Shown here: one piece after another, positions 54,358 through 64,000 of the stretch
Position numbering within the stretch: position 1 is the first letter of the stretch
How the letters are laid out: the number at the start of each line of letters is the position of its first letter
Origin: Bryoerythrophyllum caledonicum
Lineage: Eukaryota; Streptophyta; Bryopsida; Pottiales; Pottiaceae
NCBI GenBank assembly: GCA_963971425.1
Contig: OZ020518.1
Coordinates: 11,166,190 to 11,230,189 of the forward strand
DNA: 64,000 nucleotides
Reading direction: 5' to 3'
Program-made: the position numbers and the translations under genes
Notes under the pieces: generated by a model
What the model was told of the DNA's origin: nothing
Seen by the model: the letters and a program-made list of their open reading frames with translations, nothing else
Databases searched by the model: none

Positions 54358-57300
54358 GGACGGTTCACAGAGCCCTGTAGACCTAAGCACTGACGACGAA
54401 GTGTACGCCTAGATTTACGAGGATGACAGCCCAAACGAATGTGAAGGTGACGAGGCTGCCTGCCGAAGTGTCAACATTGCCCTACCCAAGCAGCAAATGT
54501 GACCCGATGCATGATCGTACCTTCGCAAACAGGTCGTTCAATTTTGACCTAAACTGGGTAGCAGAGGAGGTATGTTGCTCCCCATTGTCGGCCAATGTCT
54601 CCTTTCCTGGGAATGTGTCGTTGTCGGACGCTGGCCAGGTTGCTGGCAATGACCCTCACGAAGCACCAGTGGATGATGCAGCCAATGCACTCCTGCATGA
54701 GAATAACGTGAAAACATATATTTTTAACCCCTCCTCGCAATTTGGCAGTCATTTGCAACAGAAGTTCAAGCGGAAATCATGGAGGAAAGTACCAAAAAAA
54801 ATACGTGAATCTGTCTAGCAGCCGGCACCTGCCGCTTTTGACCAAACAGACCTTAAATGGGAAGATAAGGTCAATCAGGGAGGAGGCAGACAAAAAGTTA
54901 TTAAGAAGGCTACCATACCCTGGGACCGTCTAGATGACTTCCTGGAGGGGAAAATGACCACTAGACAATTTCCATGCCTATTTGTAGAAGAAAGCACCGG
55001 TTGTTATCGTGGCAAGGAAAATTGCACACAAACGCGAGTTGAGTCAGCCATCCAAGAGATTAGGTTAGTGAGTTATATTTTTATTTTACTGCTTTACTAA
55101 GTTGTCATAGTATCGTAATTTTTGATGGATATTGAAAAAACCGGACATACTGAGATATTCTTGCCAATACGGCCCAACTGACTATACCAAACAACATAAG
55201 GTAGAAGTTCAGAAGGCCTTCGAGCACACGCTCACTAATCGGTCGAGGTCCACTAACAAGAAGAAGATAGTGCTCAGAGCCAAGAAGACTATCAAGCAAG
55301 CTCACCGAGCTGCTGCTATGGCAACTATCCGAGCTTCAAAACGGACCCGGACAGAGCTACCCCAAAATGTTCAGCCCGTGGAAGAGGACCCTGAAGAAAT
55401 TGTGTTGGTTCAAGAGGCGCAAGATAGGCTACGGAAGGCTCAAGAGCTCATCGACACAACCAAGACTACAAAGCGGACGACACGGATAGGAAAAATTACT
55501 ACTGGTATGTCCATTAAAAGAGGGTGTCAGTGTTGTTTTGTTGCTAAACAACTGTTAATTGATGATACCTTATATACTTTACACTTCCATGAGATGAGCC
55601 ATGTCAATAGGGAGGAAAAACCGTACCATGGTGTAGAATTTGGGCAGCAATGGGCAAGTCTGTCTGGCAGACCATCCCAGGCCACGAAAGACTGGATTCA
55701 GGACTCCTTGAGGAATGGAAAGTCTCCAGCCCAGGTAATGGCTGATCACAAGGCGGAGGTCCTTAGATGTGCCCGGTTGAACCTAGCACCTACTCGTGAC
55801 ACATTTGTGCTTCCTACTGATGTGCACAATATTGCGAACAAGCTTGCAAAGGAGCTGTGGCAGAAGGACCCTATCAATGCGGTCAGTGTCCACATGTGGA
55901 CTACCATGAACCCGGACGCATATTATCACTACAAGGAATGTGGAGTCATCGAGCCCAATTCACTGCTACCAACAGAGGACTCCTTCTCTCTTGCTATACA
56001 AACTGATTGGCAGCTTGATATGATGGTGAAACATGGGAATAGACGTGCTCTCGCCATAGATGCAACGTTTGGAAAGAATGAGCCTAAGGTACGTCATTCC
56101 ACGTGATTGAAGTTGTAATTTATTGGAGATATATTCCTAGTTCGGGATATCTTTGTGTACCTGCCCAGCAGTACCCACTTTTCAGTGTCATGGTCTTCGA
56201 TGAATGGGAACAAGGCATTCCTGTTGCTTTCACCATCTAGGGGAGGTCAAGGGAGGAAGACATTCTCGCATGGTTGGAGAAATTGAGGGATGGGTGCATG
56301 AAGATCGAGCCGGACTCACGGCCAAATGTTGTTGTGACCGATATCGATCAAGCTGAGATAAATGCAATTAGGTAACTGTCTTTCTAGAATAAGAATCACT
56401 ATAGCCCCTCCCCTCCAATATGTTTTTAGGTTTAGGTGGTGTAGGTCATGAATTTGCCTATCATATCATTCTTGAACACTAATGTTTTTTCCTTGAGTAG
56501 GAAGGTTTGGCCGGACGAAGACAACGTCAGAATCTTCTTGTGCCTCTGGCATGTCCGGAAGGCGTGGATGGAGCAGGCCACTGAAAAAATCAAAGCAGCC
56601 TACCTTAGAACACTTGTTCTCCAAGATTATGCAGATTTAATATATGGGAGTGGAATCCTTGAGGGAGACGCCGCAGTTCGCGTGTCTTTTGATAGGTTTC
56701 AGCACATGCATACAAAGTACCCATGGGCAAAGACATTCCTCAACTATTTCAACAAGATCTGGATTCTGAAGTTGGAGATGTGGGTAACCGGATACCGAAA
56801 CATCCCTCATGCCAACCAGGACACCAACGCAGCTGTGGAGAGCTACTACGCAAATCTGAAGTCAATATTGTCTAGCTCCAGGGCGAGGTTTGACAGAAGG
56901 CGGGTGGATTGGCTTGTATATCATCTCGCAAAGGATGTGCTCACACATTATTGGTATGATGTGCAGTGTAAGTTGTATGGGTTCATCAAGAATGGCAACG
57001 CCAAAGGAGTTGTGGCAAGCGCAATAATCCGGGTGAGGGAGATTCCGAACGAGCACATCTGGATTGACCACATAAAGGACGTTGTGTACGTGGCTAGCCA
57101 GACATATTTTCCCACAATTTGGGCTGTCACTAATCCGGGCACAGACTGGGGCCATTGTACATGTCCACTAGGGTTGCGTGGCAACATGTGCAAGCATTGG
57201 GTGAAGGTTTTTAAGATGCTTAACCCCACTGCTGAAGATGCCCCCATTATCCGTTTTGTTGGATCACTACGTGGTACAATGGTCGTAGGGGCGGAGCCAA

Positions 57301-57683
57301 CTCATCTAGACATTGGCGCCGCATGCCCTGCACAGTAGAACCCCCTTCCCCCTATTGACAGTCAAAGAAGAAAGGAAGAGGTCGACATTGCAGAGAAGCA
57401 GTTGGTTGAGTTGAAGAACGAGTTCACTGAAATGGTGAATTTGGCCACAACAAGTATTGAATGTCTACCGCATGTCCTGGCGGGTGCGCGCGAGCTCAAG
57501 GGAAAATTTCTAAATATCAAGGTTTGGGCAGTTGCTCGAGTGCTTCACTCGTTGTCACAGCCATCCTTCAATATGAACGACAGCAATCGAAGCAAGAGGT
57601 GTTTGAAAGCTTGTAGTGAATTGGGAGGTCATGGGAGAGTGTCTTCCAGGAGGGGAGGAAGAGGGTGGGGTGCTACATTGTAG
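54358..57683 (+). pseudogene. Mutator-like (MULE) transposase gene with introns and SWIM domain
   Basis: The proposed start is the ATG at 54358; a TAG (54410-54412) and a frame change follow in the N-terminal part. The main frame then runs through 54423-55073 (TAG 54816-54818), 55132-56088, 56172-56371 (TAG 56238-56240) and 56501-57683 (TAG 57336-57338). Introns 56089-56171 (GTACGT...CAG) and 56372-56500 (GTAACT...TAG) rejoin conserved blocks in frame; another probable intron lies about 55074-55130. A Cys/His block (KRGCQCCF...HFHEMSH) is followed by catalytic Asp in LAIDATFG (56059), Asp in VVTDIDQAEIN (56340), CLWHVRKAW, and Glu in NAAVESYY (56838). The SWIM finger is C-x-C-x8-C-x-H (near 57156-57197). 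The triad is complete, but the stops inactivate it. No terminal inverted repeats were found. Confidence 0.85.
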
Positions 57684-57699
57684 GGATGTTACTTCCCAT

Positions 57700-58660
57700 G
57701 AGTGGGCTTCCGTGTGAAGTACATGTTGTTACACCAAATATCCCCTCTTGCATTTGCAGATTTCATCACTCTTAAAGTTTGGTATCGCAAATGAATATTT
57801 TTGGAAGTTTTTACCCTTTCAACAATTTACTTTTTAAAGTTCCTACTTGTCATATGTTTTTCTTTCTTCTTTTAACGGTTTTCTTACTTTTCCTATTTTT
57901 TACTTTTTTCAACTTTGTACTTTTTAGGCTTCCTTCTCGTTCAACTTTTTACTCTTCAACTTTCATCTTTTTATATTTTTCTTACTTTTTCAACTTTTAT
58001 TTGTTCAAATTCTTACTTTTTACAACTTTTTAGTTTTACAAACCTTTTTTGCAAACCTTTTTAGCATTTACTTTTTCAATTTCCTACTTTTCAAATATTT
58101 ACTTTTTATAACCTTTACTTTTGCAATCCATTACCCTACTATTCCTAGCCTTTATTTTGTTAACCCCTTACTTTCTCTAACCCTTACTTTTCGAACTTTT
58201 ACTTTGCCAATCTCTTATTTTTTCTAACCCTTACTTTTCAAATCCCTCACTTTTTCTAACCTTTACTTTTAAAAACCCTTACCTTTTCAATCCCTTACTT
58301 TTCATACTTTTAATTTTTTATTCTTTTATTTTTTCAATCTCTTATTTTTTTTAAGCCTTTTTTTTTCAATGCTTTCTTTTTTCAACCCTTACTTTTCCAA
58401 ATCCCTTCTTTTTTCAGAAATTTTGTTTTTCAAATATCTCTTTTTTCAAATGTTATCTTCTTAAATCTTTTACCTTTTTCGTACTTTAAATCTTAAGCAC
58501 CTTTTCAAAAAAATACTTTTGAAAAATGTTAATTTTTTCAATGTTTACTTTTCCAAATGTTTCATATTTCTAAAGGTATATTTGTCAAACAAATACTTTG
58601 TAAAATGTTTCATGTTTCTATTGTTTATTTTTCCAATTGAATTTTTTTTGAATGTCTCCT
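57700..58660 (+). repeat. Pyrimidine-rich degenerate repeat (CTTACTTTT-type)
   Basis: For nearly 1 kb the plus strand consists of C/T-rich words such as CCCTTACTTTTTCTAAC at irregular 15-20 bp spacing. The open frame at 57779-58033 is an artefact of composition. Confidence 0.75.
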
Positions 58661-58983
58661 TTTAAATGTACACTACAAGCTGAATACATGTTGAACTATA
58701 TTCAGAGTAATGCTAATAGAACTTGTATACTTCAACTTAAATACATATACTAAATTTCTAAGTCTAAGCCCTAAGCTGGACTAGTTATTACAACAAATTC
58801 AATACTGCATCTATTCCTAAATTCTGTTCCAATCAATGAACAAGCTCCTCCTACTTTGGATTATACTTGTAACTTTACTATCACCGTCTTGCAACACATG
58901 ACCTAGGTGAGAACGACCACTCTATCACATATGCACTTAAAAAATATTAAAAAAGCCACAGCTTGTTCTATGATCAGAGGTGT
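58661..58983. other. Spacer downstream of the Tet-like gene
   Basis: AT-rich; no feature recognised. Confidence 0.4.
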
Positions 58984-60493
58984 TCATACAAATATGAAAT
59001 ACAAGTATGAGATACAAATATTAAGATCTACTATAAGATATGATTGCATGCTACAAAAGGATTCATGATGCAGATTAGCTATTATAAATGAAGTGTAGTT
59101 CAAAATAATTTGGAGCAAACCTTCACCATGCCATCTCGTTGCGTCGACACCGCCTCTAACACCTCCTCCACACATTCCATTCAAAGACCATTTGAATTTG
59201 AATTTTTCTAGTTTTTCGGTAACAATTTCCTTTAATCTTTTATTTATAGTACTAATGTTTAGACCTTTTTCTTTATCTTTCATTAAATTTTTTATCCTAC
59301 ATACAAGACTTTCACTAATTTGTACCGAGCTACCAATCATACTAAAGTTAGAATTGAATTTTGATAGAATGGTGCCATGGTAATCCATATTAGCCCTCCA
59401 GATCAGTTCCACAACCCCATCCAAAGCACAAAAATCAACGTTACATTTAAAGTTGGAATAATAAATTGACCTCTGGTTGAAGGAAAATCCCTCCTGAACT
59501 GTTGCTAATTTTTCCGTGTATTTGAAAATAGGTAAGAAAATACCAAAAGCATTTGTGCTAGCATCATTATCTTTGTGTATAAGATTTGAGAAACTATCAA
59601 CGGTAAAAATCAATTTATTTACAAATGGACATTCAGATTCTAAATTTTGAAACTCAGAATCTAAAATATTTGGAATATTATTTTGTTTAGCTTCTTTTAA
59701 CATAACTTCACTTAAAGAAGGTGCAAGTACATTAAACCTTTTTTTGTAGAAATCTGAAATCCATTTTAACCTGGTTTTTAGATCCGCCTCCCGTTCTTCA
59801 ATTCTTAAAATTCTTTGTTGTATGAATGCATTTGGAGCATAACGTCCTAAACTCTTCCTTTTTTCCATTCCTCTAAAACAATACACATTGGTCAATCTTA
59901 TGTAAAATAAAATTAACCAATATTAAAATTAACTAAAACAAAATTTAATGAAATAAAATAACAACTTACCTCCTCTCCATCTGAGCGCATACACCTTCCC
60001 ATCAGTTTTAGCGGAATTAGTTTTAATTTCTGTCGGACCATCTTTTAAATGAATTAAATTTGTGCTTAATTGATTAAATTCGTTTCTAAGATCTCCAGAC
60101 ATTGAAGAATAAATTAAAATTTGCTACGAGGATTATATCTTCATTATTTTGATCAATAATTAAAATTTTATTTTCATGAGCTTTAAAGTAACCCCCGGGA
60201 ACTATTTCAATGATATTGTCATCGAAATTTTTACTATCTCGCTTTTGCCGCACCAGAAATGGTGTATCTATTTCAAAATAAAAACAAGAAGTTAGACTAG
60301 AGCTTAAATTAATAAAAAAAAAATTATTTAAAAAAAAAACGTACCTGAGATGATACTATGAAATTTTGTAAATGTTTTTTTTTCTTCATGCTCGCATGTT
60401 TTGCTTTCGTATTCTTTTTCTAACTAACGGTAGAAACGATGATGCAGATGATGGATTGAATCATCATAACAATAATCACCACTTTCATAAAAT
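58984..60493 (-). pseudogene. Tet-like 2OG-Fe(II) oxygenase gene, three exons, broken
   Basis: Minus-strand exons 60493-60345, 60267-59970 and 59870-58984 join at GT-AG sites (CTTGCAG, GTACGT, ATTTCAAAATAG-type acceptor, GTAAGT, TTTTAGAG). The first holds one TAG (60426-60424). A 1-nt shift near 60105 separates the ILIIDQNNEDIILVANF part from MSGDLRNEF. The long last exon is open. The family pattern is visible: YALRWRGG and GRYAPN; then the iron-binding H-x-D in LIHKDNDAS followed by FGIFLPI; then GVVELIWRANMDYHGT, whose His is the likely third ligand. This order matches the Tet-like 2OG-Fe(II) oxygenase family that is abundant in rust and other basidiomycete genomes and related to TET/JBP enzymes; function of that family is unproven. 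The tail from about 59190 is unrelated low-complexity. The codons are very AT-rich. Confidence 0.62.
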
Positions 60494-62590
60494 CTGCAAG
60501 ATAAATCAATAAGTATAAGAATTTTATAAGGAATGTTCGAAATTCTGATTATTGACACTATTTCCTTTTAAGTCCTCAAAATATATGTTATTATAAATGA
60601 AAAAATCAATCGCCTGATGACTAATTGTTTTCAGGCCAAAATCTTTTCTCACATTTTACTGTAACATTCATTTTGAAGACGAAACAATAATAATATTAGT
60701 AAATTTGTAAAATCCAAGTAAACTAGAAGGTCCTAACCTTCAAACTTTGAAAGAAACTTATTCTTTGGCAAAAGCATCCTCATAGTTAGTACAACCTGAC
60801 CACACTCAAAAGAATAAAAAAATCAATAGAAATATGTTAAAAGATATGGTAAATATACTGTGCAAAAATGTATTCTTTCACCATAATCATGTTATTCCAT
60901 ATAATCAACATCCACAAAATTCATCACTCTACAGTAACAATCAAGACAACTATGAGATGAACTATACTATATAATGATATATAAGTATTGTCAATCCAAA
61001 TTTGCATCAGAATCCTGTAACATTTCATTTTAGATGGAAAATTAAATGAATAAAAATACCATAAAGGTAGTAGAAAATATATGTAAATCCAACTCTCCAA
61101 ACACACTCAAGTCACAATTGTCTTTACATGTGAAAAAATGATTAAAAACACCACAAGAATAATCAACTTGTTGCAATCTTCTCCTAAGCTTGAAGATCCG
61201 CAGTGAACTTGTTGCAACCTTCTTCTGGACTTTTGGGTTTGTCCACCCTTGAGGTTGTGGTAGAAATTGAAGCCGCACAGTATGTCAATTATCACCCAAA
61301 ACCCTGACGAAACATAAAAAAGTAGCAAAACAAAACTTGTCAATTTTCCACACCAGCCAACAACACAGTAAACATACACACAGAGACATAAATATGCACA
61401 TAGGACATACACAGAGGAGAGAGCTACGGCGTAGGTTGTAACCCTAAATTCAACCCCTTTTAAATGCGTTATGTAGTCAGGGCTTGAACTCAAAGTTACA
61501 TGACGTTGTTAACCCACGACCTACTTGCGTGATCTAGGATGATATGACTTGTAGTAAAATCACAGTTGAACTCACCTTTGCAACCCTTTACTCCTTTCTC
61601 TCTCTTCTTTTCTTAAATTTGCCTTCCTTTTGTTTGTCCATTTTCTGCCTTTCTCCTTTTTTTCTCTTACCTTCGATGTCCTTAGGTGTTTTAATTATTT
61701 CTTTTTATTTTACATTTATTTATTTATTTCTTCTAATTTTACTTCCAGCAGCGCACTTATTGATTCTAGAATTAAAATGTCCGTGGTTCGATGGTTATAG
61801 ACCCAAATTGATTCCTTCGCCTAATGCTACTAGAATGTTGTAATGAATACAATGGGACGATAAAATTGAAGTTAAAAAATTCACGGACCACCTTTAACCG
61901 CGATGACCAGCAGTGATGAGGTAATGCAGCTTTTGAACAACCCTAACTTTTAATTCATACGTCAGAATTGGACGTTTTTTCCGCCTAATATTACCGACTT
62001 TGCAAGGTGACATATGAATAAGTACTCTGACTTTAGATCAAAGCATCGACACATCCTTAATCAGCACGATCAACAATCATTCAAATCATGCAACTTCACT
62101 TATATATTTTCTACCATACATTGGAATTGAGTGTTTGTTTCGCCTAATGTGGGAGTCTTAAACTCCTACTTGGTTGCCCCTACCAAAAAGATTAATTAAA
62201 TTAGTATTTTAGTTCTAGTTAAGTAGAAAAGTAGATAGAGTTGGATAGAATTAGATTAGATAGTGATTAGCATAATTAGGAAATACTTAAGTAGTTAATT
62301 AGGTTTATTATGGTGATAAGAGCGGGTCTTAATTTCACTAAATAAGTCCCGGAAAAAAAAATCTTAAACACTCTGGAAGAGATTCCGGGATGCATTTCTA
62401 AAATCACCATAATCCTAATAGATTAAGTTAAGTCTAGAAGATAGTTAGACTAGATAGAAGTTAGTTAGATATTTCTTTTGTTGTTGTTGTAGCATAAATT
62501 CTTATTAAAAAAAATAAGGGTTTAACTATATGGAACAAAATACAAAAAGGAGAAAAAAAATAAAATAAAGAAAAATATAAAACTTCAATG
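60494..62590. other. AT-rich interval, possibly with a SINE-like head
   Basis: No coding gene supported. On the minus strand at 61545-61430 an A-box-like AGTAGGTCGTGG and a B-box-like GAGTTCAAGCC occur about 45 bp apart, so a SINE relic is possible. 62200-62480 is built of TTAGAT/TAGTTAG words. A TGTGGGAGTCTTAAACTCC-type start near 62150 recalls an LTR end, without a partner in the window. Confidence 0.3.
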
Positions 62591-62743
62591 GTTGGTACCG
62601 AGTACCAACTGGGTACCGGGTATTACCAGGGTACCGGCATCAATCGGATACTAAGCAAGGAGATGAACAGACAACGGAGAAGTCGACCGCGAGGATGGAA
62701 GTGACGAGCTCGGATGAAATGACAAGAAGGTGGAGTGTACTTC

Positions 62744-62850
62744 GAGCACAAGACCCATCGTTTTCGAGGGTCTTGTGGGAAGAATTCGTGGCCATGAGTT
62801 GTGGAGGGTATTGTGAGCACAAGATCCTCCATTATTGGGGGTCTTGTGAT
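62744..62850. repeat. Two tandem hairpins
   Basis: CACAAGACCC-ATCGTTTTCGA-GGGTCTTGTG (about 62747-62777) is a perfect 10-bp inverted repeat. About 68 bp on, CACAAGATCC...GGGTCTTGTG repeats it with one mismatch. The intervening sequence is not duplicated as clearly. Confidence 0.8.
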
Positions 62851-62959
62851 ATTAGAGTTTTGTCCATACCTTTTGAATTGTCTGAGGTTGCTCCATAGTG
62901 CTTGTGTACAAGAGAGGAGCTCTTGTTGGGTCATTTTGATTGTTGGATTTTAGGGGAGT

Positions 62960-63180
62960 TGGGGTTTGAAGTAGAAGGAGAGGAGTTGGGATCTTGTGCA
63001 AAGAAGAGGAAGCTGGGGTTTTGTGCAAAGAAGAAGAGGTGGACGTGAAGAAGAAGAAGATGTGGACTTGTGGTGAAGAAAAAGAGGCGGACAATTAGGA
63101 AGAAGAAAAAGAAGAGGTGGTGTACATCAAGGAGGATGTAGGGTTTTTGGAGGAAGAGGTGCGCGCAAGCTAGGGTTTGA
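62960..63180 (+). repeat. Purine-rich GAAGAAG-type tract
   Basis: The plus strand is rich in GAAGAAG and GAGGTGGA words over about 220 bp. The opposite strand keeps Leu/Phe/Ser-rich frames open by composition. Confidence 0.7.
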
Positions 63181-64000
63181 AGGAAGAGGTGCGCGTGTCG
63201 TACCACGGATTTCAAAAAAAATTAGTTAGGTAGTTTAGGGTGTTAAAGTTAAACCAAATAGTTAAGTTTGGGGATTAGTCTGAACTAGGATTAAACTCTA
63301 GGTAGAATTAAGGTAGGAGGAATAAGGGATAAACGTAAAGTCTTTACAAGGGATAAAGGAGGGCCTAGACCCAAACCTAGCCCCGATCTTAAAAAAACAG
63401 ACCGGGTGAAAGTATGCTAAGGGGGGTACAAAATGGGCAAAATAAAATACTGTGTAGTATATTTGAGTTGGGGTCCTTTGCAAAAACGGGAATCAATGAC
63501 AGCCGTCTATTTGAATCCAGGAGTTCAATCGTGGCCGTAGAATCCATTCTCTAATCTGACACCAAAGACACGACGGCACATTGAATTCAACAAGTGGCGC
63601 GTAGCCACATGGGTCAGCCTTTAATTCCATGCCGCCGCTCGTTTTCAGGGGTTCGTTCAGCTGGCCAGTTTTACAACTCTTTTTTCAGTCTGTACATGAA
63701 AATTTAGGGAGTTTGCGCTGCTGGATGCTACGCAATCTATGAGCTTCACAACGTGCGTGAGTAGAGAGGTTTGTGTTAGAGACGTGCAACATTCAGGGTT
63801 TAGGGTGAACGTAGATTCTCAGCGCGTTGGATTGGACGCCTCGCCACGCACACGTGAGTTGTTTCGTGGCCAGAGGCTGTTTGCGCGCGCGAATTGCATA
63901 TACAATACCTCCTTCTGCATTTAGCCGCACAACAGGGATTTCTGCTTGATGACGACCAAACTTCACGGTGATGAGGTCGCGGAGGAAGCGGGGGGTTGAA
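63181..64000. other. Right end of window, no gene supported
   Basis: Mixed composition, becoming GC- and CpG-richer after 63530. The last ATG frame (from about 63950) closes within 20 codons. A promoter or 5' region of a gene to the right of the window is possible but not shown. Confidence 0.35.

Noticed and set aside
25459-57683. Alternative nuclear code with TAG (or other stops) reassigned
   Set aside because: The intact gypsy pol ORF ends in TAA at 40035-40037 and gag-pro ends in TAG before the frame change; frameshifts and a lost catalytic residue accompany stops in other genes. Decay explains them better.
63739-63924. Small gene at the right edge
   Set aside because: 61 codons, no domain and no splice or start context that favours it.

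Overview
The window is a repeat-dominated piece of a nuclear genome, with one 200-base assembly gap (24616-24815). GT-AG introns, Mutator-like transposases with SWIM zinc fingers, a CACTA element with plant-type ends, a Ty3/gypsy element, a Penelope-type reverse transcriptase and tRNA-derived SINE heads point to the green lineage. A charophyte-like alga such as Chara is my best guess (low confidence; no marker gene is present). I found no intact housekeeping gene. Almost every protein-like segment belongs to a transposable element, and most are broken by stops or frameshifts.

Layout. 1-3289: minus-strand gypsy retrotransposon copy, cut by the window edge, inserted in repeat B copy 1 (3290-4521). 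4868-10148: repeat A copy 1 with a 5-bp target duplication, carrying a degenerate gag-like gene and split by a 1.4-kb CACTA element. 10149-13950: degenerate AT-rich sequence, a SINE, a polypurine tract and a GT-rich stretch. 13951-16754: repeat B copy 2 with 5-bp target duplication, hairpins and three tandem arrays. 19004-22913: repeat A copy 2. About 22950-24615: Penelope-like reverse transcriptase remnant.

25.4-44.4 kb is the most interesting part. It holds a RING-like gene, a beta-class DNA methyltransferase-like gene on the opposite strand, a palindrome array, a WRKY-GCM1/SWIM-type transposase gene and a small ORF with a SUMO-interaction-like motif. I read it as one old cargo-carrying DNA transposon (inference; no terminal inverted repeats found). 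A young, intact gypsy element (32209-41827; LTRs differ at only five positions found by eye; 4-bp target duplication CCGT) sits inside the transposase gene.

45-64 kb: tandem repeats, an unrecognised multi-exon candidate gene (47.7-48.7 kb), a dead Tc1/mariner transposase, a two-subtype satellite, a foldback repeat, a second Mutator-like transposase with introns (54.4-57.7 kb) and a spliced but broken Tet-like 2OG-Fe(II) oxygenase gene (60.5-59.0 kb, minus). One 64-kb stretch therefore contains remnants of both a DNA-methylation writer-like and an eraser-like family, each in transposon surroundings.

Many inactivating stops are TAG, as expected from C-to-T decay at CHG sites. Order of insertion is readable from nesting: CACTA is younger than repeat A copy 1, gypsy is younger than repeat B copy 1 and than the large transposase gene, and repeat B copy 2 is younger than its GT-rich flanks.
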